Shown: in pieces, positions 1 to 10,384 of the stretch | How the letters are laid out: each line of letters starts with the position of its first letter | How positions within the stretch are numbered: position 1 is the stretch's first letter | Assembly (NCBI GenBank): GCA_030268105.1 | Contig: BSDZ01000103.1 | Coordinates: 2,670,501-2,734,500, forward strand | DNA length: 64,000 nt | DNA from: Volvox africanus | Taxonomy: Eukaryota > Chlorophyta > Chlorophyceae > Chlamydomonadales > Volvocaceae | Reading direction: 5' to 3' | The notes under the pieces: model-generated | The model's database searches: none | What the model was told of the DNA's origin: nothing | Seen by the model: the letters and a program-made list of their open reading frames with translations, nothing else | Made by a program: the position numbers and the translations under genes

Positions 1-496
1 CGAGTTCCACAGGTTGCGGTTGCAGAAAGTCGTGGATGTACCACCGGTCCTTGTGTTTTCGTACTGCTATTGCATGGCCTGGGAGGTGTACGAGGAAGCC
101 CCAGTTGCGTGCGTGTTCTGGCAGTTGGTGTAGTACGCTGCTTAACGTCACGTTGGGTTTTATTTGCTGTCCACTCCCTATGAAGGCAACATGCCGGTGT
201 GCAGAGTCATTTCTTTGCTGTGCAGTTCGCACCGGCACGTTGTAGCGTAGGTATGGATTGATTGCCAGCGTTGAGAAGTTGCCTGTGTTTTGGTTGTGGG
301 TTAGTCGCCATGTGGCGGCTGCATTGTGGAGTTCCCGGTCAGCCATGTGTTGCAGGATTGTATGACAGTATTGCAGTACATGCTGTGGGTCGATGTACGG
401 TCCCCCTAGTAGGTTGTTTATGGCGTGGATCATGCAGAGCTCTTTCTGCTGTTGCTCGTGGTAAAGGGTGTCATCTGGGTTGTGCAGGTTTGTCAT
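1..496 (-). CDS. Josephin-domain deubiquitinase-like protein, partial
   Basis: Reading down from an ATG at 496 gives 165 codons without a stop, running off the left edge. Residues 12-29 read YHEQQQKELCMIHAINNL, the Josephin signature whose Cys (residue 21) is the nucleophile. A GHAIAVR motif places the catalytic His at residue 141, and WYIHD gives an Asp at residue 156. The 15-residue spacing equals His119-Asn134 of ataxin-3. Josephins are papain-fold proteases that cut ubiquitin chains. An LTR begins 3 nt upstream of the ATG, so the promoter or an earlier exon may be displaced. It could be a host gene of the JOSD type or cargo of a transposon outside the window. The domain call is firm; the gene's context is unknown. 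Confidence 0.82.
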   Translation of the reverse strand, partial: MTNLHNPDDTLYHEQQQKELCMIHAINNLLGGPYIDPQHVLQYCHTILQHMADRELHNAAATWRLTHNQNTGNFSTLAINPYLRYNVPVRTAQQRNDSAHRHVAFIGSGQQIKPNVTLSSVLHQLPEHARNWGFLVHLPGHAIAVRKHKDRWYIHDFLQPQPVEL

Positions 497-499
497 TAT

Positions 500-1313
500 T
501 GTTGTATGCCGGTTCGATCACCACTTGCACCGAAGTAGATCGCATTATATTCGAGCATTACGAAGCATGATATAATCATATTAGCATGATATATTTGAGT
601 ATATCTAGCTAATCAGGCATGTCACATTATCATCTATGACATCACGCTGTCGGTCAACATGTTTGACTCGATGCTGATATTAATGCGCAATCTATCCGTT
701 GGTATAATATTCCGCGTAATAATGCTTTGAATATTATTACCTCATCTGTGTCATAAACCATACGCGTATGCAAGAATGCGATGATCGCGATGGTTGGGTC
801 GGCAACCAAATATCGATATTCAGACCTTCGCATATTGCATGCGTTGCATTCATTAATATCACGGATTACGCGGTATTTAGAATAGTGCTACGAAGGTACT
901 CACACTTGAGATCAAAATCCAGTGAGACCTGTACTGCACATCGGTATCACGACGTGATAGGTGCAAGGACGGCCGCCTAGAGACCGAAGTCGGCTCAATG
1001 CTACTTTGGACTAAGTACCCGAGTACTTAACTCAATCTAATTCGTATACATACGTTTTATGCATTTATATTCGGCCTGAGCTATTCTAGCATAGCATCTT
1101 CAGCCGGATGATGAACATTGCCTGCGGGGTCTGACGGCAGACTTCTAATTTGCAACTGAAGATCATTGTAAGTTGAATCTTTCCTTATCTTTAAGTCTTC
1201 CGCTGTCATGTTGCTTGCACTGAAGTGTCTTGCTGTTCGTAAGCACCATGCACGTGTAGTTAACGCTCAGACGTGCAGATTCAGTGCATGATTGAAGAAG
1301 GAAGGATACAACA
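500..1313 (+). repeat. LTR family A, 5' LTR of element A1
   Basis: Starts TGTTGTATGCC and ends GGATACAACA, 814 bp, the reverse complement of the LTRs at 5327, 8380, 19723 and 43560. It contains the family's AT-rich inverted repeat and the second hairpin near 808-822. A primer binding site follows, so this is a 5' LTR for a + strand element. No matching 3' LTR is seen. Confidence 0.9.
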
Positions 1314-1317
1314 AATT

Positions 1318-1332
1318 TGGTATCGAGACAGG
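1318..1332 (+). other. Primer binding site of A1
   Basis: TGGTATCGAGACAGG lies 4 nt after the LTR end. The same 12-nt core follows the 5' LTR in families A, B and D. It begins like the plant initiator-Met site (TGGTATC) but then differs, so the primer tRNA is not certain. Confidence 0.8.
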
Positions 1333-1392
1333 TTCGTTGCCTGACTGTCTCATGGTGCTAAATCGGAAGTAAGTTCTCGCTTTGGTGGAAGT

Positions 1393-1458
1393 CCTCTAGA
1401 CATCTTTGCCAAAGAACTTGGACGTGCCATTTTGGACACCGTTGCTTCTGGTTTGTGA
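1393..1458 (+). pseudogene. Remnant of the leader mini-ORF of A1
   Basis: This stretch translates as PLDIFAKELGRAILDTVASG followed by L and TGA. It matches the C-terminal part of the 31-codon leader frame intact at 19560-19655 and 63260-63355. The ATG end is lost here, but the stop position is kept. Confidence 0.7.
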
Positions 1459-1642
1459 TTGTTGCTGTTCTTTTCTAGTTTCCTGCATTTGTTGTGGGAG
1501 CTTGCGCTCTGAGTTGCAGGTGAATTTAGCTGTCCGGCACTGCTTGCGATATTTCCTGGTTATAATCTACATTCTGATCAGTGGAGACTTTGATCGCACG
1601 GACTACTAAGATTGGGACCAGCTTAGCACGTATTCGCTATAC

Positions 1643-2735
1643 TTGCTCGCCATCCTGAAGAGTACTGTCGCCACTACGACTATGGATGGAGCTGTGGATC
1701 AACAGGGTCTGCTGTCGCCTCAAATACAGGACCACACCAGTATCCCTGAGGTGATGAAACTCACGATCCCTGTGCCTAAGCTTCATATTGCGTATGATGA
1801 GAAGCCTAGGACCCCCGGACGTAGTGTTGCTGATGCAACTCGTGCATATGTGCGCGATACTAACAAGTACCTGCAGGCGGTCCATGGTGGTGGAAATGAT
1901 GGTATTAAATGTCTCTTCGTTGGCAACACCCTCTCGGGCGCGGCGAAAGACTGGTATGACGAGTGGACCACTGCACGGAGTGACTTCACGTTCGATGAAT
2001 TGATTGCTGCATTGCTTGCACGATTTGCTACTGAGGTACATGCACGTAATGTTGAGGCCCGTAAGGCATTAGCACAAGGCACATATTACATGCGTGCACA
2101 TGAAAATGTACCTGCGTACCAGTCACGCTTCGAAGCACTAGTGACACCCATTGCGAACTTCTCCGAGGATGATCGCATCTTTTGGTTTCATCACGGCCTG
2201 ACGAAGACTCTGTCAAAATGGTGTGCTGCTGATTTATCTGGAGAACCGTTCCAGACGTACGATGCCTTGGTAAAATTTGCTCGGGTAACTGAGGTACGTT
2301 TCCTCGCTGGTCAGGATGATTCTATACCTACCCCACGTGCAAATACTATGCAAGCACAGGATCCGACTGATGAAGCTGTAACCAACGATCATGACCTTGG
2401 TGCTGCGCGCCCTACGACGGCTGCGACGGTCATGCGCACAGAGCGGCGCCACGGTGCTCGTGGTGGTTCAGGCACCGGGGCCCGTGGATCAGCGGGCGCA
2501 GGCCCAAGCTCTGGTCCAGACAAGAGCAAAAAGCGGGGAGGTGCGCCGTCAGCGGCTGCAGTGCAAAACTCCCACCCCCGTGCAAAGCGGATGCGCACGG
2601 AGGACCCCTTCTTGCCGAAGTGGGATTGCAAGCGCTCTGAGCTGGAGCGTCGGAAGACGGCCAATGTGTGCTAAAGGTGTACGGCGGACCACCTCACGAA
2701 GGATTGCCCATTGTTGCCGCCTTTGGCCGTGTGAC
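1643..2735 (+). pseudogene. gag: Chromovirus Gag, element A1 (stop in zinc knuckle)
   Basis: The open frame holds the capsid-like core (CLFVGNTLSGAAKDWYDEWT, then YQSRFEALVTPI) and a basic, Gly/Ser-rich C-terminal part. Gag packages element RNA into cytoplasmic particles. A TAA at 2672-2674 replaces the codon after the first zinc-knuckle Cys; the frame continues as RC-TAD-H-LTKD-C to about 2735. The junction at 1670/1671 (AGTACTGTCG then CCACTACG) lacks an intron of about 250 nt present in A2, A4, B2 and B6. There is no ATG at the N-terminus of this frame; the first in-frame one is the MDGA start at 1682. Confidence 0.85.
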
Positions 2736-2744
2736 CAAGGTAGG

Positions 2745-3935
2745 GGATTGCCCGGATTGATGTGGAGTTGATTCCACCCGGAATGCTGAACAAACGTGTA
2801 GTTGGTGGTCGTTTGTATGACCAGCTATGAAGGCATTGTTGTCTTCTGGTCCTTGAAAGGTGCCGTTATGTTCATCCCCTCATCTTTATGTGAGCTGTTC
2901 GTACAGCTTACTTTGTACAGGAGTACACATCAATATCCAGACACCGCTGCATGTGTTTTGTTCCCTGCCTATATCCAGCGCAAGGCTGAGGCTCTGCTAA
3001 AGGGTGTGCAGCGTGTCTCCTGGTTTGCACCGGGCATCGTGCTGTTTGATGGTGTGGATATGGAGGGAATGCCAGTTCCGTTGCCCGGACTGTCCTATTC
3101 TACTGACGTTTGGTAGGAACCTCCTGCTGAGGGCTTTGCTAGCTTTCAGCCCGCCCTGGGAGTTCCGCTGTTGTCCGCAAAGTCGGTTCCAACATGTGAT
3201 TGTGTCCCAGTTATTCAGGTCGGTCTTGCTGGCCGTACACTGAAGGCACTTGCCGTGCCATAGACGACTTCACCTATTATGCAGAGGTGAATGCAGTGGG
3301 ATGCCCCCACACTCGTTGAATTGTCTCCCAGCTATTCAGGTCGGTCTTGCTGGCCGTACACTGAAGGCACTTGCCGTGCCATAGATGACTTCACCTATTA
3401 TGCAGAGGTGAATGCAGTGGGATGCCCCCACAGTGGTCGGATTGGGTACAGGTTACTCTCATGTATGGGAGTAAATGTCCCGTTGCTGGGCAGGATTACC
3501 CTTAACCTGTTGCTAGGTCCTCTGCGTGTTGTGACCCATCCGTACGTGCTGAAAATCTTGCTGACACTGCGCCGTACATATTGGGGTCTTTGACATTACT
3601 GTAGTACCATGCGTGCTTCGACATTGCAGTCTGCCACCCTTATGCAAAGGGGACTCTGTCGAAGGGTACCAGATGTCACACGAGAGGGGGGCGGAACTGA
3701 GGCGGTGCCTATGGTTAACTTTGCTGCGACCGCAATGGGCGCGCAAACTGAACCCAAGCCAGTCATGTGTGAGGGAGCTGTTCGTATGCCACGACAGGGT
3801 GCCCATGGACTGCTTGTTAGGCCTTGGTTGCATTTGCAATGCCACCACTGCGCAGACTTCTGTGGATCCTGAGATCGAAGCCTTGCTGCATGGACATGCG
3901 AACATCTTTCATGATGTCCCTGTAGTATCCTGAGG
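2745..3935 (+). pseudogene. pol: Decayed Pol N-terminal domain and protease, element A1
   Basis: Many stops and frameshifts break this region, but pieces match the intact copies: HPLIFM near 2870, DDFTYYAEVNAVG near 3270 and 3390 (equivalent to the DDFISVAEVNALG protease segment), and DPEIEALLHGHANIFHDVP near 3865-3920. RT, RNase H and most of integrase are missing, so the element has a large internal deletion after about 3935. Confidence 0.8.
3201..3442 (+). repeat. 121-bp direct tandem duplication inside the A1 protease remnant
   Basis: The sequence from TGTGTCCCAG at 3201 is repeated from TGTCTCCCAG at 3322 with only a few differences. It is a two-copy tandem duplication in an already dead gene. 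Confidence 0.88.
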
Positions 3936-4059
3936 TATCTACAGGTCATGTTAAAGATTGGACCGCCGACGGTCATCTTTCGATTGGGCCTTTGTAGGCT
4001 GACACAACAGTACCTGAAGTACAACCTGTAGCAAGACCCATGTACAAGTTGGGTCCACT

Positions 4060-4273
4060 ACGATGGATGAAGTGCAGTGCCAGGCGACTGATTTGCCTGC
4101 TATGGGTATGCTTCACCCCACGTTCCATGTATCCCTCGTATGTCTTACTGTGGTACAGAACCTGCCCCTGAGCTTGCTAACACCCCTGCAGCGGTTTAAC
4201 CAGTCCTGGAGACCTGGATCGCTGGTAAACGGAAGGTTTACAACGTGGAGCGGGTGTTAGATTATCGTACTTG
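4060..4273 (+). pseudogene. pol: Integrase C-terminal remnant of A1
   Basis: Fragments read HPTFHVSLV, then GTEPAPELANTPAA and VLETWIAGKRKVYNVERVL, matching the GPY/F-to-chromodomain linker of the B-type integrases. The chromodomain itself is cut off at about 4273, where LTR C sequence starts. Confidence 0.8.
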
Positions 4274-4274
4274 C

Positions 4275-4440
4275 AGGTGCGAAGGTCCGAATATCGCTAT
4301 TCTAACTAACTATCACAAGCATCGCATTCCCTTGTGCACGCCTTATCCATGATACGAATGATGCAATAATATATCGAATATTATTACCTGATGGATTATG
4401 CCATAATGATGTACTGCATCGATGTTGACTCTACGTCAAG
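4275..4440 (-). repeat. Fragment of LTR family C
   Basis: This 166-bp piece is the reverse complement of about 37670-37830 inside the full LTR C copies. It joins the A1 remnant to the tRNA array with no target duplication, so it marks an old rearrangement. Confidence 0.8.
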
Positions 4441-5326
4441 CGTTCTGCGATGTGCTTCAGCGCGGCCTGGTTAGCTCAGTCGGTAGAGCGCAAGGCTCTT
4501 AACCTTGTGGTCGTGGGTTCGAGCTCCACATTGGGCGTGCGAGGGTGGAGAGAATGGAGAGATTGAGAGTGGACGACAGTTGGCGGATGCGAGGAGTATT
4601 GGAAGCACGAACACTTTTCAGCTAGGATGCAACCTCCTCTCACTGCCAGCTTGCCTACCTACCCCAGGGGGGGGGTAGGTAGGCAACAGGAACAGGACCT
4701 AAACATCCTCACCCTCTCAATAGGTTGGATACATAGGGTAAGAGGGACGACAACACCAGCTGAGGCAAAAGAGAGGCCACTCCGTGACCAGCGGCCTCAG
4801 TCTCTGATGGAACGAATACGTGAGGAGGTACAACATGTGGCAACTACCTAACAAACAAAGCAAGGATCCAGGTGGCAAACCAGTGACCAGCACGCAACAC
4901 AGCGACCAGTGACCAGCACGCAACACAGCAAAGATTCATATTTTGATCAGCAGGAGGTATATAGAAAAATAAGTATAAATAAATATATACATATATGCAT
5001 TACATAAATACATATAAGAGTTTAGGGATTTAGGGTTTTAAAAAAAGAAACCCAATACATACAATACATATACGATTTTACAAAGGTTGCATGGTGACTG
5101 TTTCGACATCCATCCCTGCAGGATGTCATTGACCACTGACGCTCTGCACACATGAGGCAGCAGTGTGCAGTACACAAGCTAAAGAACGCGACTGTGAGAC
5201 AACCTGTGAGAGAACCTGCCTGCTGGGATATGTAGTAAATGTACATTAGCAGTGTGCAAGAGGTAGGGTGAGGGCTTGTGGCTGTAATATCCTGCCTGGG
5301 GGCTTTACGGGTTGTATCCAGGATGG
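4441..5326 (+). repeat. tRNA-Lys array unit, left part (interrupted)
   Basis: Matches the repeat unit seen at 36475-37340, including the tRNA, the hairpin, a 26-bp duplication near 4890, a (TTTAGGG)2-like stretch near 5023 and the GGGTTGTATCCAGGATGG end. It stops at GATGG (5322-5326), where an A-family LTR begins. The unit resumes at 44643 after the same five bases (GATGA there). Confidence 0.85.
4465..4537 (+). tRNA. tRNA-Lys(CTT), decayed copy
   Basis: A 73-nt cloverleaf with anticodon stem CAAGG/CCTTG and loop CTCTTAA gives anticodon CTT. Compared with the other copies it has C4 to T in the acceptor stem and a C-to-T change in the T stem, which weaken pairing. It is probably a degraded copy. 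Confidence 0.85.
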
Positions 5327-6131
5327 TGTTGTATCCTTCCTTCTTCAATCATGCACTGAATCTGCACGTCTGGATGTTAGCTAAGTGCACAACAAGCTTA
5401 CGAACAGCAAGGCGATCCAATGCGCGGAAAGTGACAGCGGTAGACTCAACAATAAGGAAAGATCCAACTTACAATAGTCTTCGTTACAAATGGGTAGTCT
5501 GCCGTCAGACCCCGCGGGCAATGTTCATCACTCGGCTGCAGATGAGATGCTAGAATAGCTCAGGCCGAATATAAATGAGTATAACGTATGTATGCGAATT
5601 AGATAGAGTTAAGTACACGGGTACTTAGTCCAAAATAGCATTGAGCCAACTTCGGTCTCTAGGCGGCCGTCCTTGCACCTATCACATCGCGATACCGATG
5701 CACAGTACAGGTCTCACTGGATTCCAATCTCAAGTGTGAGTACCTTTGTAGCACTGTTCTAAATATCGTGTCATCCATGATATTAATGGATGCAATGCAT
5801 GCAACATGCGAAGGTCCGAATATCGATATTTGGTTGCCGACCCAACCATCGCGATCATAGCCTTCTCGCATACACGTATGGTCTATGACGAAAATGAGGT
5901 AATAATATTTAAAGTATTATTACGTGATATAAAATGCCAATGGATAGATCACGCATTAATTATCAACCACGAGTCAAACATGTTGACTGACAGCGCGATA
6001 TTGTAGATGATAATGCGACATGCCTGATTAGCTAGATATACTCATGCTAAAATAATCATATCATGCTTCATGATGCTCAAATGGCTTACAGTCCACTCTG
6101 GTATAAACGGCGATCGAACCGGCGTACAACA
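5327..6131 (-). repeat. LTR family A, left (3') LTR of A2
   Basis: Runs from TGTTGTATCC to GGCGTACAACA, 805 bp. On its right is the polypurine tract, seen on this strand as ACTATCCCCCCTCCC (6132-6146). That order makes it the 3' LTR of a minus-strand element. Confidence 0.92.
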
Positions 6132-6139
6132 ACTATCCC

Positions 6140-8379
6140 CCCTCCCATATGCAGCGTCCTCACTGCATCAAACAGCATCGACTGCAGAGATCATTGGGTC
6201 TGCGTGGCACATAAACGAGCTTCCTCCAATAGGGGCTTCATTTCTGGCGAGAAATTACGCGTCGGCTCCCAAGAGTTATGCTCGCTAGAATAACCAGTCC
6301 ACTTGACCAGATATTTGTGCACTTTCAGCTTTCGTCGTTGTCGACCTATACGGCAAACCCGATAATCCAGTATCCAAATCATACACCTTTTGCTTGCCTG
6401 CGATCCAGGTCTCGGGGCCGGGGTCCATTACCGCAGGGGCTTTGGTGTCGTTTGTGACAGGCGTTGTGCTGTGATAAGGACGGATGAGTGAAGTATGAAA
6501 CGTGGGGTGGATATTCATGTCAGAGGGTAGGGATAGCTCCACAGCTACATTCCACAGCTACCATGTGAACAACGGGATATGGGCCAATCCAGCGAGGTAG
6601 CAATTTTCGGGAACCGTTGGCGAGCGAACGCAAATCCTTAGTGCTCAATAATACCATTTGCCCCACCGAAAATGTTACGTCTCGTTTGGATTTATTATAG
6701 TAGTCCATCGTCCGTTGTTGTGCCGCGTCCAAACATGCCTTCGCATCTGTCATGCGGGATAGGAACGACTTGGCAAAGGTTTTAGCCGCCAGAATTTTTA
6801 TCTCCAACTCTCGCCACACGGGTAGCGCAGGATGGAATCCGTAATTTAGAAGAAGGGGCTTTGACCTGTTGTGCGGTTAACAGCATTGTTAAGCGCAAAT
6901 TCTGCCGAAGTCAGAAACGTATCCCAAACAGAGGGTGTGTGTCCCGCGAAATTTCTCAACATATCGCCCAGCGTGCGATTGGTGTGTTCAGTTTGCCCAT
7001 CAGATTGTGGATGATATGCTGTGCTCAAATGAATGCGCATACCGACGAGTTGACATAGCGCTTCCCAAAACTTAGACGTGAATTGACCACCGTGATCGGA
7101 TATTACATTTTTAGGAACGCCGTGTAATCGGACCACGTTATCGAAAAAAAATCGTGCTGTTTGCTCAGCGGTGCAAAACGAGGTGCAGGGGGCTAAGTGA
7201 ACCATCTTGGTCAAGCGATACTGCTTTATTTTGCTGACATAAACTGCACCTTTGCACAAAGTTTTCCGCATCCTTCACCACGCACGGCCACCAAACGAGC
7301 GCCGTACCAGCTCTGCCAATCGTGTGCTTCCAGGATGTCCTGCTAACGGGTCCTCGTGGAACCGAGCATGAATATCGTAGCGTAAAATCAAATCACACAA
7401 ATCACACAAATCGTCGTTCGGCACGACGATTTGTGTGGTCGAACCATCCATCCGCAGCCACAAATCGTTGCACTTGTGCAAATGTTCCACATTGCTTGGA
7501 GAAGCAAACCATGGATCCACTTCATACGCCATCTTGAGTTGTTGCATGAGGTCCGCTGCTATCGGCACCTCCTGACTGCGCGAACGAGTAACCGGTGCTG
7601 CCAGAATTGCAGCATGTAATGAGGGGTGGCGACTGAGGGTGTCAGCAATATTAATTCTGCCGGCGATATACTCCCATGTACAGTCGAAACGAGATAGATA
7701 CTCCATCCACCGGGCTTGTCGTCGGTTAAGCGTGGGGACACTCTGTAAGAATGTCAGCGGTTTGTGGTCGGTCTTCAATGTAAAAGGGCGGCCTTCGAGG
7801 TAACAGCGCCATTCCTTTAAAGCATGTAGAACTACCAACAGCTCCTGCTCTCCGGTCGTGTATCGGGTCTCTGCACCCGAGAATTTCTTACTCGTGACGA
7901 TTCGCTTGAGCTCTTCGAATGCCCGCTGACACACGGGTGTCCAGGCCTCGAGGGAAGCAAAACCTCCTTTCTTCGTTAGATTAGTAAGCGGGGCCGCAAT
8001 AATGGAGTATTTATTAATAAACTTACGGAAGTAGTTGGTCAAACCTAAGAACTGGCGTAGTTCGGTGAGGTTCTGAGGTGCGGGCCACTCGCGAACCACA
8101 GCTACCTTCCGTGGGTCCATCCTTATCCCAGTGGCCGACACGATGTGGCCCAAATACTCCACCTGAGGCTGCGCCCAAAAACACTTGGCACGTTTAGCAA
8201 ACAATTGCTCCCACTTCATCACCTCAAGCACAAGCTTGAGATGCTTCAGGTGCTCCTCACGCGTTTTAGAATATATTAAAATATTGTCCAAATAACAGAC
8301 GACGAACCTGTCGATATACAGTCTGAACATGCGATCCATCACTGCTTGAAATGTGGCGGGCGCATTAGTAAGTCCAAAC
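6140..8379 (-). pseudogene. pol: A2 Pol: RT C-terminal half, RNase H, integrase, chromodomain (broken)
   Basis: From right to left come an RT piece with YLDNILIYS (the catalytic YLDD has become YLDN), the RT thumb, RNase H pieces, an integrase core piece (VISDHGGQF, DGQTEHTNR), the GPY/F region and a chromodomain (YLVKWTGYSSEHNSWEP). A deletion near 7890 joins ELKRIVTS to KKFSGAE, removing the first RNase H Asp. Another near 7270 removes most of the integrase zinc finger and the first core Asp. Several frameshifts follow. It is clearly inactive. Confidence 0.9.
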
Positions 8380-9193
8380 TGATGTATCCTTCCTTCTTCA
8401 ATCATGCATTAGATCTGCACGTCTGGATGTTAGCTGAGTGCATACCGAGCTTACGAACAGCAAGGCAATCCAATGCGAGTAATGGACAGCGGAAGACTTA
8501 ATGATAAGGAAAGATTCAACTTACAATGTTCTTCAATTGCAAATTAGAAGTCTGCTGTCAGACCCCGCGGGCAATGTTCATCACTCAGCTGCAGATGGGA
8601 TGCTAGAATAGCTCAGGCCGAATATAAATGAGTATAACGTATATATGCAAATTAGATAGAGTTAAGTACTCGGGTACTTAGTCCAAAGTAGCATCAAGCC
8701 AACTTCAGTCTCTAGGCGGCCGTCCTCACACCTATCATGTCGCGATACCGATGTGCAGTACAAGTCTCACTGGATTCCGATCTCAAGTGTGAGTACCTTT
8801 GTAGCACTGTTCTAAATACCGCGTAATCCGTGATATTATTGGATGCAACGCATGCAATATGCAAAGGTCCGCATATCGATATTCGGTTGCCGACCCAACC
8901 ATCGCGATCGTCGCCTTCTCGCATACGCGTATGGTTTATGACGTAAATGAGGTAATAATATTTAAAGTATTATTACGTGATATAAAATGCCAATGGATAG
9001 ATCGCACGTTAATTATCAGCTTCGAGTCAAACATGTTGACCGACAGTGCAATATCATAGATGATAATGCAGCATGCCTGATTAGCTAGATATACTCGTAT
9101 ATATCATGCTAATATGATTGTATTATGCTTCATAATGTTCGAATGCATTGCGGCCTATTTCGGTGCAAACGATGATTGAACTGGCGTACAACA
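8380..9193 (-). repeat. Solo LTR of family A inside A2 RT
   Basis: An 814-bp LTR starting TGATGTATCC (one change from TGTTGT) and ending GTACAACA. It is flanked by CAAAC on both sides (8375-8379 and 9194-9198). The RT sequence reads on across the insertion, so this is a solo LTR left by recombination. Confidence 0.93.
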
Positions 9194-9888
9194 CAAACGA
9201 CAAGACCCTGTACTCGAAGTGGCCAAAGGGGGTCCGAAAAGAGGTTTTCGGAATATCAGAAGCAGCAATGTGTATCTGATCATACCCTTGTTGAAGGTCA
9301 ATCGAGGAAAAATAAGCTGAGCCTTTGAGCTTATTGAGCCGGTCATCGATGTGCTGCAAAGGGTAGCGATTTTTAATCGTGGTTGCGTTCAAGCCCCGAT
9401 AATCAATGCACATGCGCAACGTCCCATCCTTCTTACCGACAAACAATATCGGCGCAGAAAATGGCGATGTGCTGGGCCGAATCATACCCTTTGCGAGCAG
9501 ATCCCCCACTTGCCGCTTCACTTCATCCAGCTCCAACGGGCTTAACCTGTACATAGGTTGTGAAACGGGTTGTGCTCCGGGCACAAGAGGGATCGTATGG
9601 TCAACAGGTCGCATAGGTGGGAGCCCTGGGATGTCACCAAAGACATCAGCATATTTATGCAGGAGGGCTTCGACCTCAAGATCCTTCACGGTGGACTGCG
9701 CGGTGGTAGCATTCGATTGCACCTGTGGCCTCACAAGCAACACATGGGCGCCTTTCCGTATCATCCGATCGGTTTCTTTGCGCCCAATTAGCTTGGGTTC
9801 TTGATTTCGGCGGACAATCGCCGCCAAAGCGAAATTAACCTCAGGCTCCGCAACAGTTCCGCCCTCCTCTGGTGTGACATCTTGGTAC
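9194..9888 (-). pseudogene. pol: A2 Pol: protease-RT linker and RT N-terminal half
   Basis: Contains [11 protein letters not shown], the [20 protein letters not shown] linker and RT blocks ([20 protein letters not shown], then [14 protein letters not shown]). It is cut on one side by the solo LTR and on the other by element D. The same gene continues at 17068. Confidence 0.88.
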
Positions 9889-9893
9889 GACAG

Positions 9894-10315
9894 TGTTGTA
9901 TATGGTACCCACGAAGGGTGGTATCAAAAGATACCGGTTGTTGTGCCAGAGCCCGATTAAGTAGAGCCGCCGACTAGGTCGTACTTGAGAGACCATAAGG
10001 CCTCGAACCGGGCGTGACCTTCAGAAGTCACCATTACAACCGGAGATTCAGTGAACCAGGAACCAGATGTTCCACCATTTACCATTCAGGCGGTAAATGG
10101 CCCATTCCATACAGGTTATGGAGTAACTGACAGGTTCGGATGTTTCAGGAAATCAGTTAGCATTGGTCGTCGACAGCCGAGACCAAATCCACAAATCGAA
10201 TGCCAGATGGGAACATGAAACAGTTAATCTGATAATAAAATATATTATATCATTAAATATTAAACAGATAATTATTATACTTAATGAATTACCAAAATGC
10301 ATTAAGGATACAACA
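9894..10315 (-). repeat. LTR family D, left (3') LTR
   Basis: TGTTGTATATGG to AAGGATACAACA, 422 bp, about half the length of A, B and C LTRs. The polypurine tract follows it on the right. Confidence 0.93.
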
Positions 10316-10332
10316 ATTGTTCCCCCTCTAGA
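10316..10332 (-). other. Polypurine tract of element D
   Basis: On the minus strand this is AGAGGGGGAACAAT next to the 3' LTR, the expected second-strand priming site. A and B elements carry GGGAGGGGGGATA(G/A)T in the same place. Confidence 0.7.
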
Positions 10333-10384
10333 TGCAGCGTCCCGATGCATGAAACGAGAGCAGACAGGTTGAGGTAGGACAGCG

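Noticed and set aside
36..570. Two + strand open frames at the left edge (69 and 102 codons)
   Set aside because: They lie antisense to the Josephin frame and partly inside the LTR; no family resemblance.
5023..5045. TTTAGGG-like repeats in the array unit
   Set aside because: Only two imperfect copies per unit; too few to be a telomere or a firm interstitial telomeric repeat.
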